Below are positions 50,801 to 59,088 of a stretch of 64,000 bases of DNA, piece after piece. Under the pieces are notes generated by a model. The model ran no database searches. It was not told the origin of the DNA and saw only the letters and a program-made list of their open reading frames with translations. Numbering within the stretch: position 1 is the first letter of the stretch; each line of letters begins with the position of its first letter. Source of the stretch: Chryseobacterium camelliae (GTDB lineage: Bacteria; Bacteroidota; Bacteroidia; Flavobacteriales; Weeksellaceae); contig NZ_CP022986.1 of NCBI RefSeq assembly GCF_002770595.1, forward strand, positions 868,001 to 932,000, written 5' to 3'. The position numbers and the translations under genes are program-made.

Positions 50801-51144
50801 GAAGTACGAAGCAGTTCATTCAGGATGGTAACCTGATGTTTATCGTTGAGATTAAGTCTGTTGATGTTAGAAACCAGCAGCGGATATTCATTCCTCCCTT
50901 CATCAAAAGGTTCAAGAAAATTGTTCCGGCCCGTAAGCTGATATCCGCGATTGCCTGTTTCGGCATCTAACAGGGTATTTAAGACATCCTTTACCAAACT
51001 TATAGATTCCTTGCTTTTTAAGAAGCTTTCCCTGTTCTCCATCTGCTTCCGTATGCTGATATAAGATGCTGCAGAACTGGCAATCAGCAGTATCAAAGAA
51101 ATTAATACTCCTATCTGAAGATTTCTTATAATTTTTTTCGGCAT
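47809..51144 (-). CDS. Hybrid sensor histidine kinase (CHASE3-PAS-PAS-HisKA-HATPase-REC-REC-Hpt)
   Basis: 1111 residues. Two transmembrane helices (about 10-28 and 181-200) enclose a CHASE3 sensor with the typical LLDAETGNRGYQLTGRNNFL. Two PAS domains follow (about 215-335 and 345-460), then HisKA with LANMSHEIRTPLNGVIGFSD (His about 490), HATPase (DTGIGIPQDK, GGTGLGLTISNNI), and two receiver domains (VILMDYHMPMISG, about 771; IILMDVQMPVMDG, about 920). An Hpt domain ends the protein (LHKLKGTAGTAGLFRLAE, about 1060). All phosphorelay residues are present. No dedicated output gene is adjacent, so phosphate probably passes to a distant regulator. Confidence 0.93.
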   Translation of the reverse strand: MPKKIIRNLQIGVLISLILLIASSAASYISIRKQMENRESFLKSKESISLVKDVLNTLLDAETGNRGYQLTGRNNFLEPFDEGRNEYPLLVSNINRLNLNDKHQVTILNELLRTSEMMMKGYVLLIENRKKGIVITPDKLVQDKEAMDKCRQLVQKFVKYEEAQLAIKNKYLNRSSNWTVLFIIFSAVAAIVTTVFVYIQLKSDLIRRDKLEKDLSYTKEMLEETSSVAQVGGWEANRETGKLFWSQCTREIHKVKHNFQPTFENALEFYQGKSGEKIKDLFNNAIQQGIAFDEELQLLRNDGVAIWVRIKGIPEFEGGTCKRVFGTIQDIDALKKMFLEVTRKEAIMQSFATDVPVPLAMFDKDLNYVAVSSRWREEFSMNNVDLIGHNLLTISPNIPEERKEIYKNALLGKTYVNGDFPLKVEGKEEIQHYDLKVGPWYLAKDEVGGIIISVQNITQAVKINEELKNAKETADIASKAKSEFLANMSHEIRTPLNGVIGFSDLLLRTPLNEIQTQYLNYINESGENLLNIINDILDFSKIESGKLELLIEPYDVYDMVSQVINVILYQSQKKNIELLLNIEPGLPKTLFLDGARLKQILINLLGNAVKFTKEGEIELKVEKLNIDDQNIKLRFSVRDTGIGIPQDKQKYIFNAFTQENSSISKQYGGTGLGLTISNNILGYMRSHLSLISTPEKGSVFFFDIEVPYETSEIKDDNKLLSIKRVLIVDDNEANRIILKHMLAFKNVESVLAASGTEALEMLLKGERFDVILMDYHMPMISGLDTIDKIKELFSQRNEVSPLVILHTSSEEHDVINSFRKEDNSYFLMKPIKSEELYKTLNRVEKNNFKDESVVKDTAADKGSDFQEMDVLLVDDNPVNMVLNNRMMKAISSRFDLTEAVNGLEALEQCRIKQFSIILMDVQMPVMDGMEATKQIRLLPGYETVPIIGVTAGNVLGEKEKCLASGMDDFLPKPLKQNDLEAMLKKYFPVTGQSVGTTHTDVLDQYIDMDMLNEQIGDDAEFRNLFLNLVVQQLDQAVQDIKIAQDADNGSDMGVILHKLKGTAGTAGLFRLAECARDWEIKLSKNSDFTSLYGEISEEIRVGSEIIKGLIH

Positions 51145-51338
51145 TAAAAAGCAGTTTAAGGATCAGGGATTAAAAGTAGGTCATTTTATAATGAGTCACA
51201 AATTAATTTTAAAAAATGGACATGATATACATCAATGGTCCTATTGTTAGTAGTGTAAAAAAAGGTATTTAACGAAAAATATTTGCTTAATCACCCTCAA
51301 AAATCCAATATTTTAAACTTAGCAAACTTGTGAATCAT

Positions 51339-51370
51339 AAAAAGAGGACTGAATCAGCCCTCTTTTCAAT
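51339..51370. terminator. Hairpin terminator between the TonB receptor and hybrid kinase genes
   Basis: AAAAGAGG[G]-type arm at 51339-51347 pairs with CCTCTTTT at 51359-51366; A- and T-tracts flank it. It lies downstream of the receptor gene on the minus strand. Confidence 0.7.
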
Positions 51371-51440
51371 TTTGTTATGCTTAGCTGTGCTTAACCAGCT
51401 TGCGCGAGCATTATACCCGTACGTCTTTTTACCATTTAAG

Positions 51441-53654
51441 TTAAAAACTAAAGGTATAGAAAATATTGAATGTCCTTCCTCTTCCTTTATAATTGAATAA
51501 CTCCGGAAGGCCGTAAGAAGAGTACAGTACCTGCGAACGCTTGCTCCAGATAGTCTGATAATCCGTATTGAACAGATTCTGGATCCCCAGGTTGATTTTT
51601 CCCCAATGGAATTGATATCCCATCAGCAGATCAGAAGTATTATAACCCTCGATCTCATTACTGATATCATCCCTCAGTTTAAAGTTCTGCAGGGACTGGA
51701 ACCGGAATGACCACCTGCTGATATTATATCCGATAAATGATACCAATTTCGAAGGGGAGGCATTGTAGATTTCCTGTTTCTGCCAGTCTTCTTTATTGTG
51801 TACCTGGGACTGAATCAGCAATCCGCTGGCTCCGAAATAGACGCCGTTATTCATGCTGTAGGAAATTTCGGCCTCAATTCCGGTATTTCTTAATTTCAGA
51901 TCATTGACCAGGATCTGTAACGTAGTTCTGTCCACCGTAATATTTTTATCGGAAGCGCTCAGGAAGCCGGCAATTTGTGCCTTTAATCCGCCGCTGCTGA
52001 TTCGGTACCCCACCTCAAACTGATTCGTTTTTACCGCCTGCAAAGGCTGTTCCTGTACATTGATGCTTGAAGTGATATCCCAGTTTCCGGTAGCGGTGTT
52101 AAGCTTATACGCCCCGATTCCATAGTATTTGGAGGGATCGGCTAAGCTTACCCCTTGGGAAAAGGTTCCCCAGACCTGATGTTTTTCGTTGAATCTATAC
52201 ATCAGTCCTGCATTAAATAAGCTTACATTGTAGGAACTTTCTCCTCCTGGAATGGCAGAGGCAGAGGCGCCGTATCCCATAGCGACTTGGGTCTGCTGCT
52301 GCGACCCCACAAAATCATCCACTTTAACATTAATAGTCTGATACCTTATTCCGCCGTTCAACTGTAATTTCGGTAACAGATTGTATTTTGCCTGGATATA
52401 TCCTGCGTAACTTTCAGAATTGTTCGTAGGATATCTTCCGAGGCTGTATTTTGTCTGATTGACCAGGCCTCCGCTGGCCATGGTGAGATCCGTATCATAT
52501 ACGGATTGGTTTCCCTCAAACCGTTCCAGATCGACGTCTAGCCCATAGGTAAAGTTCAGGTTCTTCCATGATTTGGATAATAAAGCCTTAATCCCGGAAT
52601 AAAAGGTATTTTGCTGGGAAGAAGACAGGTAGGAAGTATTAGCGGGTAGCTTTACCGTTCCGGGAAAAGGATAAAAGCCTAATTTCTCACCTCTTGTCGC
52701 GAACTGAACATACAGGTCCTGATTGCCCAGGATGCTGCTCCCCTTATACGTTACCGTTCCCATATACCGTTCCGTACCGATATTTTTATCGGATGAGAAA
52801 CCATCTCTCATTTCCAGCAGGCCTGCGTTTTTTGTTGTAAAAGCGGCAATATCCGGACCTAAGTACAAGCTGCGATCGCCATTAAATTTGGAATTATAAT
52901 ACTGAAGAGAAGCGGTAACCGTATGATGGCGGTTGAACGTATATCCTCCGGTAGCAAGAATGTCCAGTGATTGGTTGTACTGAAGATCGGTTTGGGTAAT
53001 ATCTGTAAAAACCTGTTTCCGGTCTGCTCCGTACACCCCTCCATTCTGCTGGTAAGCAATGCCCAGCCTTCCGAAAAGCTTTTTTCCTTTTAAAGCTAAA
53101 GACTGCGCTGCGCGCAAATCATGATCCTCACCGCTTATGAAACCGCTGCGGAGGCCCACTTCCGTCTCACCGCTGATCCCAATTTTCGAAGGGATTTTAG
53201 TAATGATATTGATGATTCCTCCTGTTGCATTTCCTCCATAAATGGAACTTGCACCGGAAAGTACCTCAATTCTTTCGATATTGAAAGGATCGATTGCATC
53301 CAGTTGGCGGCTGATCATACGGATGCTGTTCAGGGACACCCCGTCAATCATGATTAAAGCAGACCGCCCGCGCATATTCTGTCCGTAATTGGTCCTGCCC
53401 TGAGGACCGATATCGATACCGGGAACCAGAATAGATAACATTTCTTTAATAGGAACCCCACTCTTGGCCTGTTCCTGGATTTTCTCCTTCTGAACGACCC
53501 AAACCGTTCCCGGGATTTCCGAAATTTTCGTAGGTTTCCTGGACGCTACAATAACTACGTCTTCAATATTTTTTGAAGCTAATGAATCTGTAGTGTCTTG
53601 GGAAAATACAAGACCTGAGATCAGCAAAACAACCTGAGTATAATATTTCTTCAT
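51441..53654 (-). CDS. TonB-dependent outer-membrane receptor
   Basis: 737 residues with a signal peptide (to about 18, GLVFSQ). A TonB-box-like IEDVVIVASRKPTKISEIPG is followed by the plug domain (VPIKEMLSILVPGIDIG, RGRSALIMIDGVSL, IERIEVLSGASSIYGGNATG). A 22-strand barrel ends in a canonical terminal strand GRTFNIFYTFSF. The length and plug are those of siderophore/haem-type receptors (FepA/IutA-like), and it is not a SusC-type carbohydrate receptor, as it lacks the N-terminal carboxypeptidase-like domain. The ligand cannot be told from the sequence. It is a single-gene unit. Confidence 0.92.
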   Translation of the reverse strand: MKKYYTQVVLLISGLVFSQDTTDSLASKNIEDVVIVASRKPTKISEIPGTVWVVQKEKIQEQAKSGVPIKEMLSILVPGIDIGPQGRTNYGQNMRGRSALIMIDGVSLNSIRMISRQLDAIDPFNIERIEVLSGASSIYGGNATGGIINIITKIPSKIGISGETEVGLRSGFISGEDHDLRAAQSLALKGKKLFGRLGIAYQQNGGVYGADRKQVFTDITQTDLQYNQSLDILATGGYTFNRHHTVTASLQYYNSKFNGDRSLYLGPDIAAFTTKNAGLLEMRDGFSSDKNIGTERYMGTVTYKGSSILGNQDLYVQFATRGEKLGFYPFPGTVKLPANTSYLSSSQQNTFYSGIKALLSKSWKNLNFTYGLDVDLERFEGNQSVYDTDLTMASGGLVNQTKYSLGRYPTNNSESYAGYIQAKYNLLPKLQLNGGIRYQTINVKVDDFVGSQQQTQVAMGYGASASAIPGGESSYNVSLFNAGLMYRFNEKHQVWGTFSQGVSLADPSKYYGIGAYKLNTATGNWDITSSINVQEQPLQAVKTNQFEVGYRISSGGLKAQIAGFLSASDKNITVDRTTLQILVNDLKLRNTGIEAEISYSMNNGVYFGASGLLIQSQVHNKEDWQKQEIYNASPSKLVSFIGYNISRWSFRFQSLQNFKLRDDISNEIEGYNTSDLLMGYQFHWGKINLGIQNLFNTDYQTIWSKRSQVLYSSYGLPELFNYKGRGRTFNIFYTFSF

Positions 53655-53796
53655 CTTAAATCAGCAAAATTTTCGCAAAAATAATTTTTATTTAGAAGAA
53701 GTAAAAATAAGCAGGTATGATATTTTTCATTGATGGAATATTCATCGGTATGGTTGGCCTGCCCATTAAAGGCGCTACACCCTACCCTGATATACA

Positions 53797-53846
53797 ATAC
53801 ATAAAATGCCTGAAAGCATCATTTTACTTTTGGGCATTTTATGTAT
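53797..53846. terminator. Long inverted repeat downstream of the ene-reductase gene
   Basis: ATACATAAAATGCC (53797-53810) and GGCATTTTATGTAT (53833-53846) are perfectly complementary with a 22-nt loop. No long T-run follows, so it may be a terminator/mRNA-stabilising hairpin of the minus-strand gene ending at 53905. Confidence 0.6.
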
Positions 53847-53904
53847 CCGGTACTGCCTTTCTATCTAAAGCTGCTTTCCAAAGATGAACAGCTATTTAAA
53901 GGCA

Positions 53905-55014
53905 TCAGATGGTCGCCTTAGGATAAGTAATGTATCCGTTTTCTTCCCCTGAATAATAGGTATTTCTGTCACTTTTTGCCAAAGGCACCCCTTGCTTAAA
54001 CCTTTCAACCAGATCCGGGTTAGCAATAAAAGGCTCTCCGAAAGAGACCAGATCCGCAGTACCCTCTCTTAGAATTTCATCGGCACTATCCTTAGAGAAA
54101 CCTGAATTGGCCAGAATCCTTCCATGGTAATGCTTCCGGAAATGAGCAAAATAATGATCCTGCAATGCTTCCACAGGTGTACCCGTCAGATTTTCTGACG
54201 GTCCTACGAGGTGTACAAAAGCCAAATTATAATCCTCCAGTTGATGTAAAATATACTGGAATAAAGCAATGGTTTCTTCATCCGGTTTCACAATTCCTAC
54301 ACTGCTTAACATCACAGGGCTGAACTTTACCGCGATACGGGTACTGTCCCAAACTTCAGTTGCTGCATCCAATATTTCAAAAATGATGCGGGCACGGTTT
54401 TCAATAGTTCCGCCATATTCATCCGTACGCTTGTTGGTGGCAGTACTGAGAAACTGTGGAATAAGCATTCCCGCGATAGCATGGATCTCAATACCGTCAA
54501 AACCGGCGTCTTTTGCATTTTTGGCAGCATGCTTATAATCCTCTATCGTATGACGGATCTCTGCGACCGACATTTCATGGGGTATTACCGTTTCTTTAAA
54601 ACCTTCCGGAGTAAATGATTGTGATTCTATATTAACTGCCGACGGCCCGACAGGAAGTTTACCCCCTTGCAAATCGGGATGCGCTCCCGCACCGATATGA
54701 CCTAACTGTAAAAAGATCAGGCCATCATGGTCATGGACCGCTTTGGTGACCGTTTTCCAACCTTCCACCTGCGCTCCTGTATAAATGCCCGGAACATTAA
54801 TAAAGCCAATTGATTGCGGATTTACCCAGGTTCCTTCGGATAAGATCAACCCGGCAGAAGCACGTTGCGCATAATATTCAGCCATCATGGCCGTTGGAAT
54901 CAAGTCCGGATTGGTAGCTCTTCCACGGGTTAAAGAAGCCATAACCACTCTGTTTTTTAATTGGAGATTTCCTAACTGATAGGCCTCCAGAAGAGGTTGT
55001 GAGGTAGTATTCAT
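53905..55014 (-). CDS. Old Yellow Enzyme family flavoprotein with altered active site
   Basis: 369 residues from the ATG at 55014 (MNTTSQPLLEAYQLGNLQLK); 14 further upstream codons are open but lack family sequence. The OYE barrel is clear: KNRVVMASLTRGRA, DEYGGTIENRARIIFEIL, ILANSGFSKDSADEIL and DLVSFGEPFIANPDLVERFK. The catalytic loop, normally H-x-x-[N/H]-G-Y-L, reads H178-A-I-A-G-M-L, so the second substrate ligand is Ala and the proton-donor Tyr is Met. QLWHxGR is QLGHIGA. It may have a different reaction or only bind flavin. It diverges from an HxlR regulator at 55159. Confidence 0.9.
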   Translation of the reverse strand: MNTTSQPLLEAYQLGNLQLKNRVVMASLTRGRATNPDLIPTAMMAEYYAQRASAGLILSEGTWVNPQSIGFINVPGIYTGAQVEGWKTVTKAVHDHDGLIFLQLGHIGAGAHPDLQGGKLPVGPSAVNIESQSFTPEGFKETVIPHEMSVAEIRHTIEDYKHAAKNAKDAGFDGIEIHAIAGMLIPQFLSTATNKRTDEYGGTIENRARIIFEILDAATEVWDSTRIAVKFSPVMLSSVGIVKPDEETIALFQYILHQLEDYNLAFVHLVGPSENLTGTPVEALQDHYFAHFRKHYHGRILANSGFSKDSADEILREGTADLVSFGEPFIANPDLVERFKQGVPLAKSDRNTYYSGEENGYITYPKATI

Positions 55015-55088
55015 CTGTTCTCTGTATGTATTAAAACAGTGACAAAATTCGTCCAATGACGATAAAATAACAATATAGGATAAATTAA

Positions 55089-55113
55089 TATCCTAGGGAT
55101 AAATTTGTCCCTA
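55089..55113. promoter_or_regulatory. Overlapping palindromes in the OYE/HxlR intergenic region
   Basis: TATCC-TAG-GGATA (55089-55101) overlaps AGGGA-TAAATTTG-TCCCT (55096-55113); the second one encloses an exact -7 box TAAATTTG. A further -7 match, TATTTTTG, lies at 55136-55143. The symmetric arms are a likely HxlR dimer site that would block the promoter. Confidence 0.55.
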
Positions 55114-55158
55114 TACGGCTTTCGGATATATAACGTATTTTTGTACAAATGCCCTTTT

Positions 55159-55566
55159 ATGTACGAAAGAAAAATTCCGCTTACGATTGATTGCGGCCTG
55201 CACCTGACCAGAGAGGTCCTTAACGGCAAATGGAAACCGGCATTGCTCAATGCTATCTCATTAGATATTAAAAGGCCCAGTGAAATGTTAAGAATGCTTC
55301 CCGGCGCAACCCGCCGTGTCTTAAACGTACAGCTCAAAGAACTGGAGGACCATGGAATCATCAAAAAGAAAACCTATCCGCAGTTGCCTCCCAAGGTTGA
55401 ATATTCACTTACCGAGATAGGCTGGTCTTTAATGCCGATTATTGATGCCATGAATGCCTGGGGTGATCATAACCGTGACTTTCTGGAAAAAGTCATTGCT
55501 CAGGATCCGAAAGTCAAGGAAGTAGTAAAGTCGCCTTGTGAGCTCATACAACAGAAAAGTAAATAA
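55159..55566 (+). CDS. HxlR-family regulator next to the OYE gene
   Basis: 135 residues from the ATG at 55159 (MYERKIPLTIDCGLHLTREV); upstream in-frame codons to 55105 overlap the operator region and are unlikely to be translated. It has the Cys12 sensor position, LNGKWKPALLNAISLDIKRP, the recognition region GATRRVLNVQLKELEDHGII and the wing PKVEYSLTEIGWSLMPII. It probably controls the divergent ene-reductase homologue and its own synthesis. Confidence 0.9.
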   Translation: MYERKIPLTIDCGLHLTREVLNGKWKPALLNAISLDIKRPSEMLRMLPGATRRVLNVQLKELEDHGIIKKKTYPQLPPKVEYSLTEIGWSLMPIIDAMNAWGDHNRDFLEKVIAQDPKVKEVVKSPCELIQQKSK

Positions 55567-55648
55567 AATACCATTATTCCAGATAGTAATGCAACCTAAT
55601 TACCCTCCCACATTATAAGCGATTACAGATGGATGATCGGCATCCTTT

Positions 55649-56572
55649 TTACTTGATGTGGCTCCTGTAATTGTCAAGGATCAGTTTGGCCACCAGTTCC
55701 GGATTCTGGAAATAAATCCCGTGGCTGTATTTAGGCAGCAGTACGATCATGCTCCGGTCATTATCTTTGATCAGCTCAGAATAATGCTGTATCCGGAGGT
55801 CATCATATTCTTTCCACCAGGGTTTAAAATTAATTCCAAGATGGAGCTTTTGGTTCAGCTCCTCATCAGGCGCTTCAATATTTTTATTGTATGAAATAAT
55901 CACTGTAGCTGCAATGCTGCTTTTTAGCGGAGGAAGCTCACGGTATCCTATAAAATAACCTGCTTTCAGGGCTCTTGCCGCATCATACCGCGCTCCGGGC
56001 CTGAAGTTTTGGTTCTCCGACATGGATTTTATACTGATTGCGGAAACTTCCCGATAGCCCGTAGCACTTTTAGATCTGATCATTGCTTCTTTATTTTCAT
56101 CGGCGCTAAGCATAAAATCCGTGGGATCAGAAAAAACAAGTCCGCAAACCTCATCCGGGTATTTAGCGGCAAACAGTCTTATGTAGGCTCCGCCAATGGA
56201 ATGCCCCACCAGTAAATAAGGTGGTTTAACAGCCAATGTCTGCAACAAAGCATGCAGGCGCTCCACAACCTGAGTATCAGAAACGACCCGGGAATCCTGT
56301 TCAGACTGGCCTATACCGTTCCGTTCGTACTGTATCCCTGAAACCGTACCGGGAAAAAATCCAAGCAGAGGATCAAAAGTACCCCCGCCCAGTCCGGTTT
56401 CAAACACTAAAACAGGCTCACCGGCTTTTCTTTTCTCAAGATTGAAGGTCCTGTAACTTAATTTTTTTCCGTCGACCACCGCTAATTGGCTTTCTCCCTG
56501 TTGTGCAATGATTGAACTGCTGCTGATCAGGGAAAGCAAAAGTCCCAGGATGAACGTATTGATACTTTTCAT
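55649..56572 (-). CDS. Exported alpha/beta hydrolase
   Basis: 307 residues with a signal peptide (MKSINTFILGLLLSLISSSSIIAQ, cleaved near 24). The alpha/beta hydrolase fold is shown by VFETGLGGGTFDPLLGFF (oxyanion region), the nucleophile elbow LLVGHSIGGAYIRLFAAKYP (Ser in GHSIG), VCGLVFSDPTDFM and the C-terminal His in LLPKYSHGIYFQNPEL. Substrate unknown; esterase or lactonase activity in the periplasm is likely. Faces the HxlR gene convergently. Confidence 0.87.
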   Translation of the reverse strand: MKSINTFILGLLLSLISSSSIIAQQGESQLAVVDGKKLSYRTFNLEKRKAGEPVLVFETGLGGGTFDPLLGFFPGTVSGIQYERNGIGQSEQDSRVVSDTQVVERLHALLQTLAVKPPYLLVGHSIGGAYIRLFAAKYPDEVCGLVFSDPTDFMLSADENKEAMIRSKSATGYREVSAISIKSMSENQNFRPGARYDAARALKAGYFIGYRELPPLKSSIAATVIISYNKNIEAPDEELNQKLHLGINFKPWWKEYDDLRIQHYSELIKDNDRSMIVLLPKYSHGIYFQNPELVAKLILDNYRSHIK

Positions 56573-56936
56573 GGGGTTTATTATTTAACTTGGGTACTCG
56601 AAATGCCGGGCATTCAGGATTTTAATAATTTTCTTGAAATTTACGTTTTTTTATATTCTAATGTTTGGCTTTCTGCAAAAACCTGAATTTTGAACTCAGC
56701 TACACTGTACACTGACAAAGAACTGTTAGCAAAGCTTTGCAACCCATACCCCGTTTAATTATTCAGGCTGATCAGGAATTCCGTATCCTGACTATTAATT
56801 AAGCAATTCCGAAATCTCCCGTATCGTACTGACACCTGCATTTTATTGATTAAGGAACTTTAAAAATAGATTAAAATGATCACCATACAGTATATATAAT
56901 AAAAGCTTTACTGATATTTGTATAAATATTGAAATT
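56573..56936. other. Divergent promoter region without a gene
   Basis: AT-rich spacer between the hydrolase and the VOC gene; no reading frame, hairpin or exact TAnnTTTG box that I would trust. Confidence 0.35.
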
Positions 56937-57317
56937 ATGATTATTCAAGCTATTGATCACTTGGTTTTAACAGTAGAAGATATTGATGTGACCATTAATT
57001 TTTACACCAGTATTCTGGGTTTTAATGCGGTTACTTTCGGTGACAACAGAAAAGCACTTGTCTTTGGGAATCAAAAAATTAATTTGCACCAGAAAGGAAA
57101 GGAAATTGAACCCAAAGCAGAGCACCCGACTCCTGGATCCGCCGACCTGTGTTTCATTGCAGAGACAAAAGTTGAGGAAGTATTACAGGAATTAAAGGAA
57201 AAAAACGTAACCGTTATTGAGGGGATTGTGGACAGAACCGGTGCGTCAGGCAAAATAAGGTCAATCTATTTCAGAGATCCTGACTTGAACCTGATCGAGG
57301 TAAGCAATTATCAGTAA
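56937..57317 (+). CDS. VOC (glyoxalase/bleomycin-resistance) superfamily protein
   Basis: 126 residues with two beta-alpha-beta-beta-beta units. The first is IQAIDHLVLTVEDIDVTINF then YTSILGFNAVTFGDNRKALV; the second is ADLCFIAETKVEEVLQELKE then IRSIYFRDPDLNLIEVSNY. Metal-ligand positions His8, the His in INLHQKG and the Glu in LIEVSNY are present, so it can bind a divalent metal. Members include glyoxalase I, dioxygenases and fosfomycin/bleomycin resistance proteins; this short type is usually a stand-alone enzyme of unknown substrate. Confidence 0.9.
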   Translation: MIIQAIDHLVLTVEDIDVTINFYTSILGFNAVTFGDNRKALVFGNQKINLHQKGKEIEPKAEHPTPGSADLCFIAETKVEEVLQELKEKNVTVIEGIVDRTGASGKIRSIYFRDPDLNLIEVSNYQ

Positions 57318-57427
57318 TATCTGAATAAAAATGACAAAAACGGTCATACATCCTGCTGATTCCAGTATCATAAAAAGCTTAACAGCAAAATTTTGAATAG
57401 GTTCTACATCTTTATAATCGGGAGTTA

Positions 57428-57829
57428 TCAATCATTATTTTTTCTTGGATCAACTATCCTTTTAATTTTACTTCCAATCAGGATACAAGGAAGAATTCCT
57501 ACCAGCAATAATGCCCAGAACCATGACGGATGAATGGTGGTTATCCATAACCAGATTACGACCAAAATTATGATGGCTCCGGTAATATACTGCTGTTTAT
57601 ATTCCCCGCCACACAGAGATACCACGACACCTCCTGCGATATAGCTTACATAAACGCATACCAATTTGATAATGAGCTGAATAATATCTTCAGAAGTCCG
57701 GGTAAACTGATCAAAAAGCTGCATTGAAGCCGGAAATAAAGCGCCCTGTATTTTAGCAAATACCGAACTTAAAAGGCCAATCGTTCCAAAGCCGGTGAGT
57801 ATGGAAAGTATTTTTTTGAAGTTCATCAT
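57428..57829 (-). CDS. Small four-helix membrane protein
   Basis: 133 residues with four hydrophobic segments (about 8-24, 50-70, 79-97 and 101-121) and a basic C-terminal tail (GSKIKRIVDPRKNND). I do not recognise the family. Its ATG follows directly on the stop codon of the FAD monooxygenase gene, so the two are one transcript and may share a role, e.g. handling a toxic compound. Confidence 0.7.
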   Translation of the reverse strand: MMNFKKILSILTGFGTIGLLSSVFAKIQGALFPASMQLFDQFTRTSEDIIQLIIKLVCVYVSYIAGGVVVSLCGGEYKQQYITGAIIILVVIWLWITTIHPSWFWALLLVGILPCILIGSKIKRIVDPRKNND

Positions 57830-59002
57830 TTAGTTGATTTTAAAATTCAACTGATCTTCAGTGAGTACGATCGGATCGGTCATAATTTTTTTCAGTTCAG
57901 TGTCGGACGCTGCTCTGAAAGTATTAACAAACTGATCAAGCCGCTGCGCATCAGCAGGGATAAAAGCAGAAGCGTTATTTCTGGCATTGCTTTGGAATTT
58001 ACGGATGACAGGCTGCATCAGCATATTATAATTGTTGCAGGCAGACCTCAGATCACCAGGTGTTTTGCTGATAAAATGCGACAATGCCTTTGCTCCATAG
58101 ATGGAAAGCGAGGCTCCCATCCCGGAAAGGGCTGTCGGGCAATATCCTGCGTCACCCAGCAGAACCATATTTCCATTAACCAGGTCAGGTGCGTTTACCA
58201 TACCCATTTTATCAATGAACATCAGGCCTTCTTCAGCAAAACGATTGAGCAGACCCTTTACCTCCATGCTGTAATCACGGAAAGAACTGAGCAATAGTTC
58301 CCCTGATCTTTGTTGTATCGTAGCAAAATCACCCGTATGGTGGATGTAGCACTGGATGGCGATTTCATTCTTTGCAATCGGGTAAATAGAGAGCATTTTG
58401 TTCACATCAATATAAATTTGAAAAGCACCCACAGGATAAGAGTGTTCCGTATGCAGTCTTCCCCCCATGTACAACGTATTGAAATCTTCCATTTGTGAAC
58501 CGGTAAAATAACGTTCCCGCGTTGAAGAACGTAAACCTTCGGAAATAATAATAAGATCAGCGTCCATCTTATTCCCATCTGAGAACCTTACTTCGGTTTT
58601 TTCGCCTGTTGAAGTCATCCCGGAAATTGTTGTACTGAACATTACCTGTATATGATCTTTCAGATGATCATACAAGACATTATGCAGTCCTCCACGGGAA
58701 ATCAGCACTGAACGTTCAATGTTCTCGTTCATTTTTTCATAGCTGATGCGTTGAACAACCTGCTCATCTTTTTTTAGAAAGCTTACCAACTCGGATGGAG
58801 AAGATGCTGCCTGCAATTCTTCCATTAAGCCGAGTTCTTCCATGATGCGGACCCCAAAACTCTTCAGGGAAATCAGGAAACCAGCCTTTGTAAATGATGT
58901 GGCCCTGTCAATCACCGTAACAGTGTGGCCTTGCTCTGATAATAATTTTGCGGCTGTCAATCCTGCAATTCCTCCTCCTGATATCAGAATTTCCTTTTTC
59001 AT
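57830..59002 (-). CDS. FAD-dependent monooxygenase (TetX/PHBH-like)
   Basis: 390 residues. The Rossmann start ILISGGGIAGLTAAKLLSEQ binds the ADP part of FAD. The DLIIISEGLRSSTRERYF region corresponds to the DG motif, and VLLGDAGYCPTALSGMGASL to the GD motif for the ribityl chain. This set defines class A aromatic hydroxylases, a group that includes the tetracycline-inactivating TetX, but nothing here fixes the substrate. It diverges from an AraC-type regulator and is followed by a small membrane protein. Confidence 0.9.
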   Translation of the reverse strand: MKKEILISGGGIAGLTAAKLLSEQGHTVTVIDRATSFTKAGFLISLKSFGVRIMEELGLMEELQAASSPSELVSFLKKDEQVVQRISYEKMNENIERSVLISRGGLHNVLYDHLKDHIQVMFSTTISGMTSTGEKTEVRFSDGNKMDADLIIISEGLRSSTRERYFTGSQMEDFNTLYMGGRLHTEHSYPVGAFQIYIDVNKMLSIYPIAKNEIAIQCYIHHTGDFATIQQRSGELLLSSFRDYSMEVKGLLNRFAEEGLMFIDKMGMVNAPDLVNGNMVLLGDAGYCPTALSGMGASLSIYGAKALSHFISKTPGDLRSACNNYNMLMQPVIRKFQSNARNNASAFIPADAQRLDQFVNTFRAASDTELKKIMTDPIVLTEDQLNFKIN

Positions 59003-59088
59003 TGTATAATTTTTTAAGTATTTATTGCAAAATTAGCTTTACATTTAAGCATAAAATAGTCTTGCCTGGAATAAAAATAGTCCATAAA

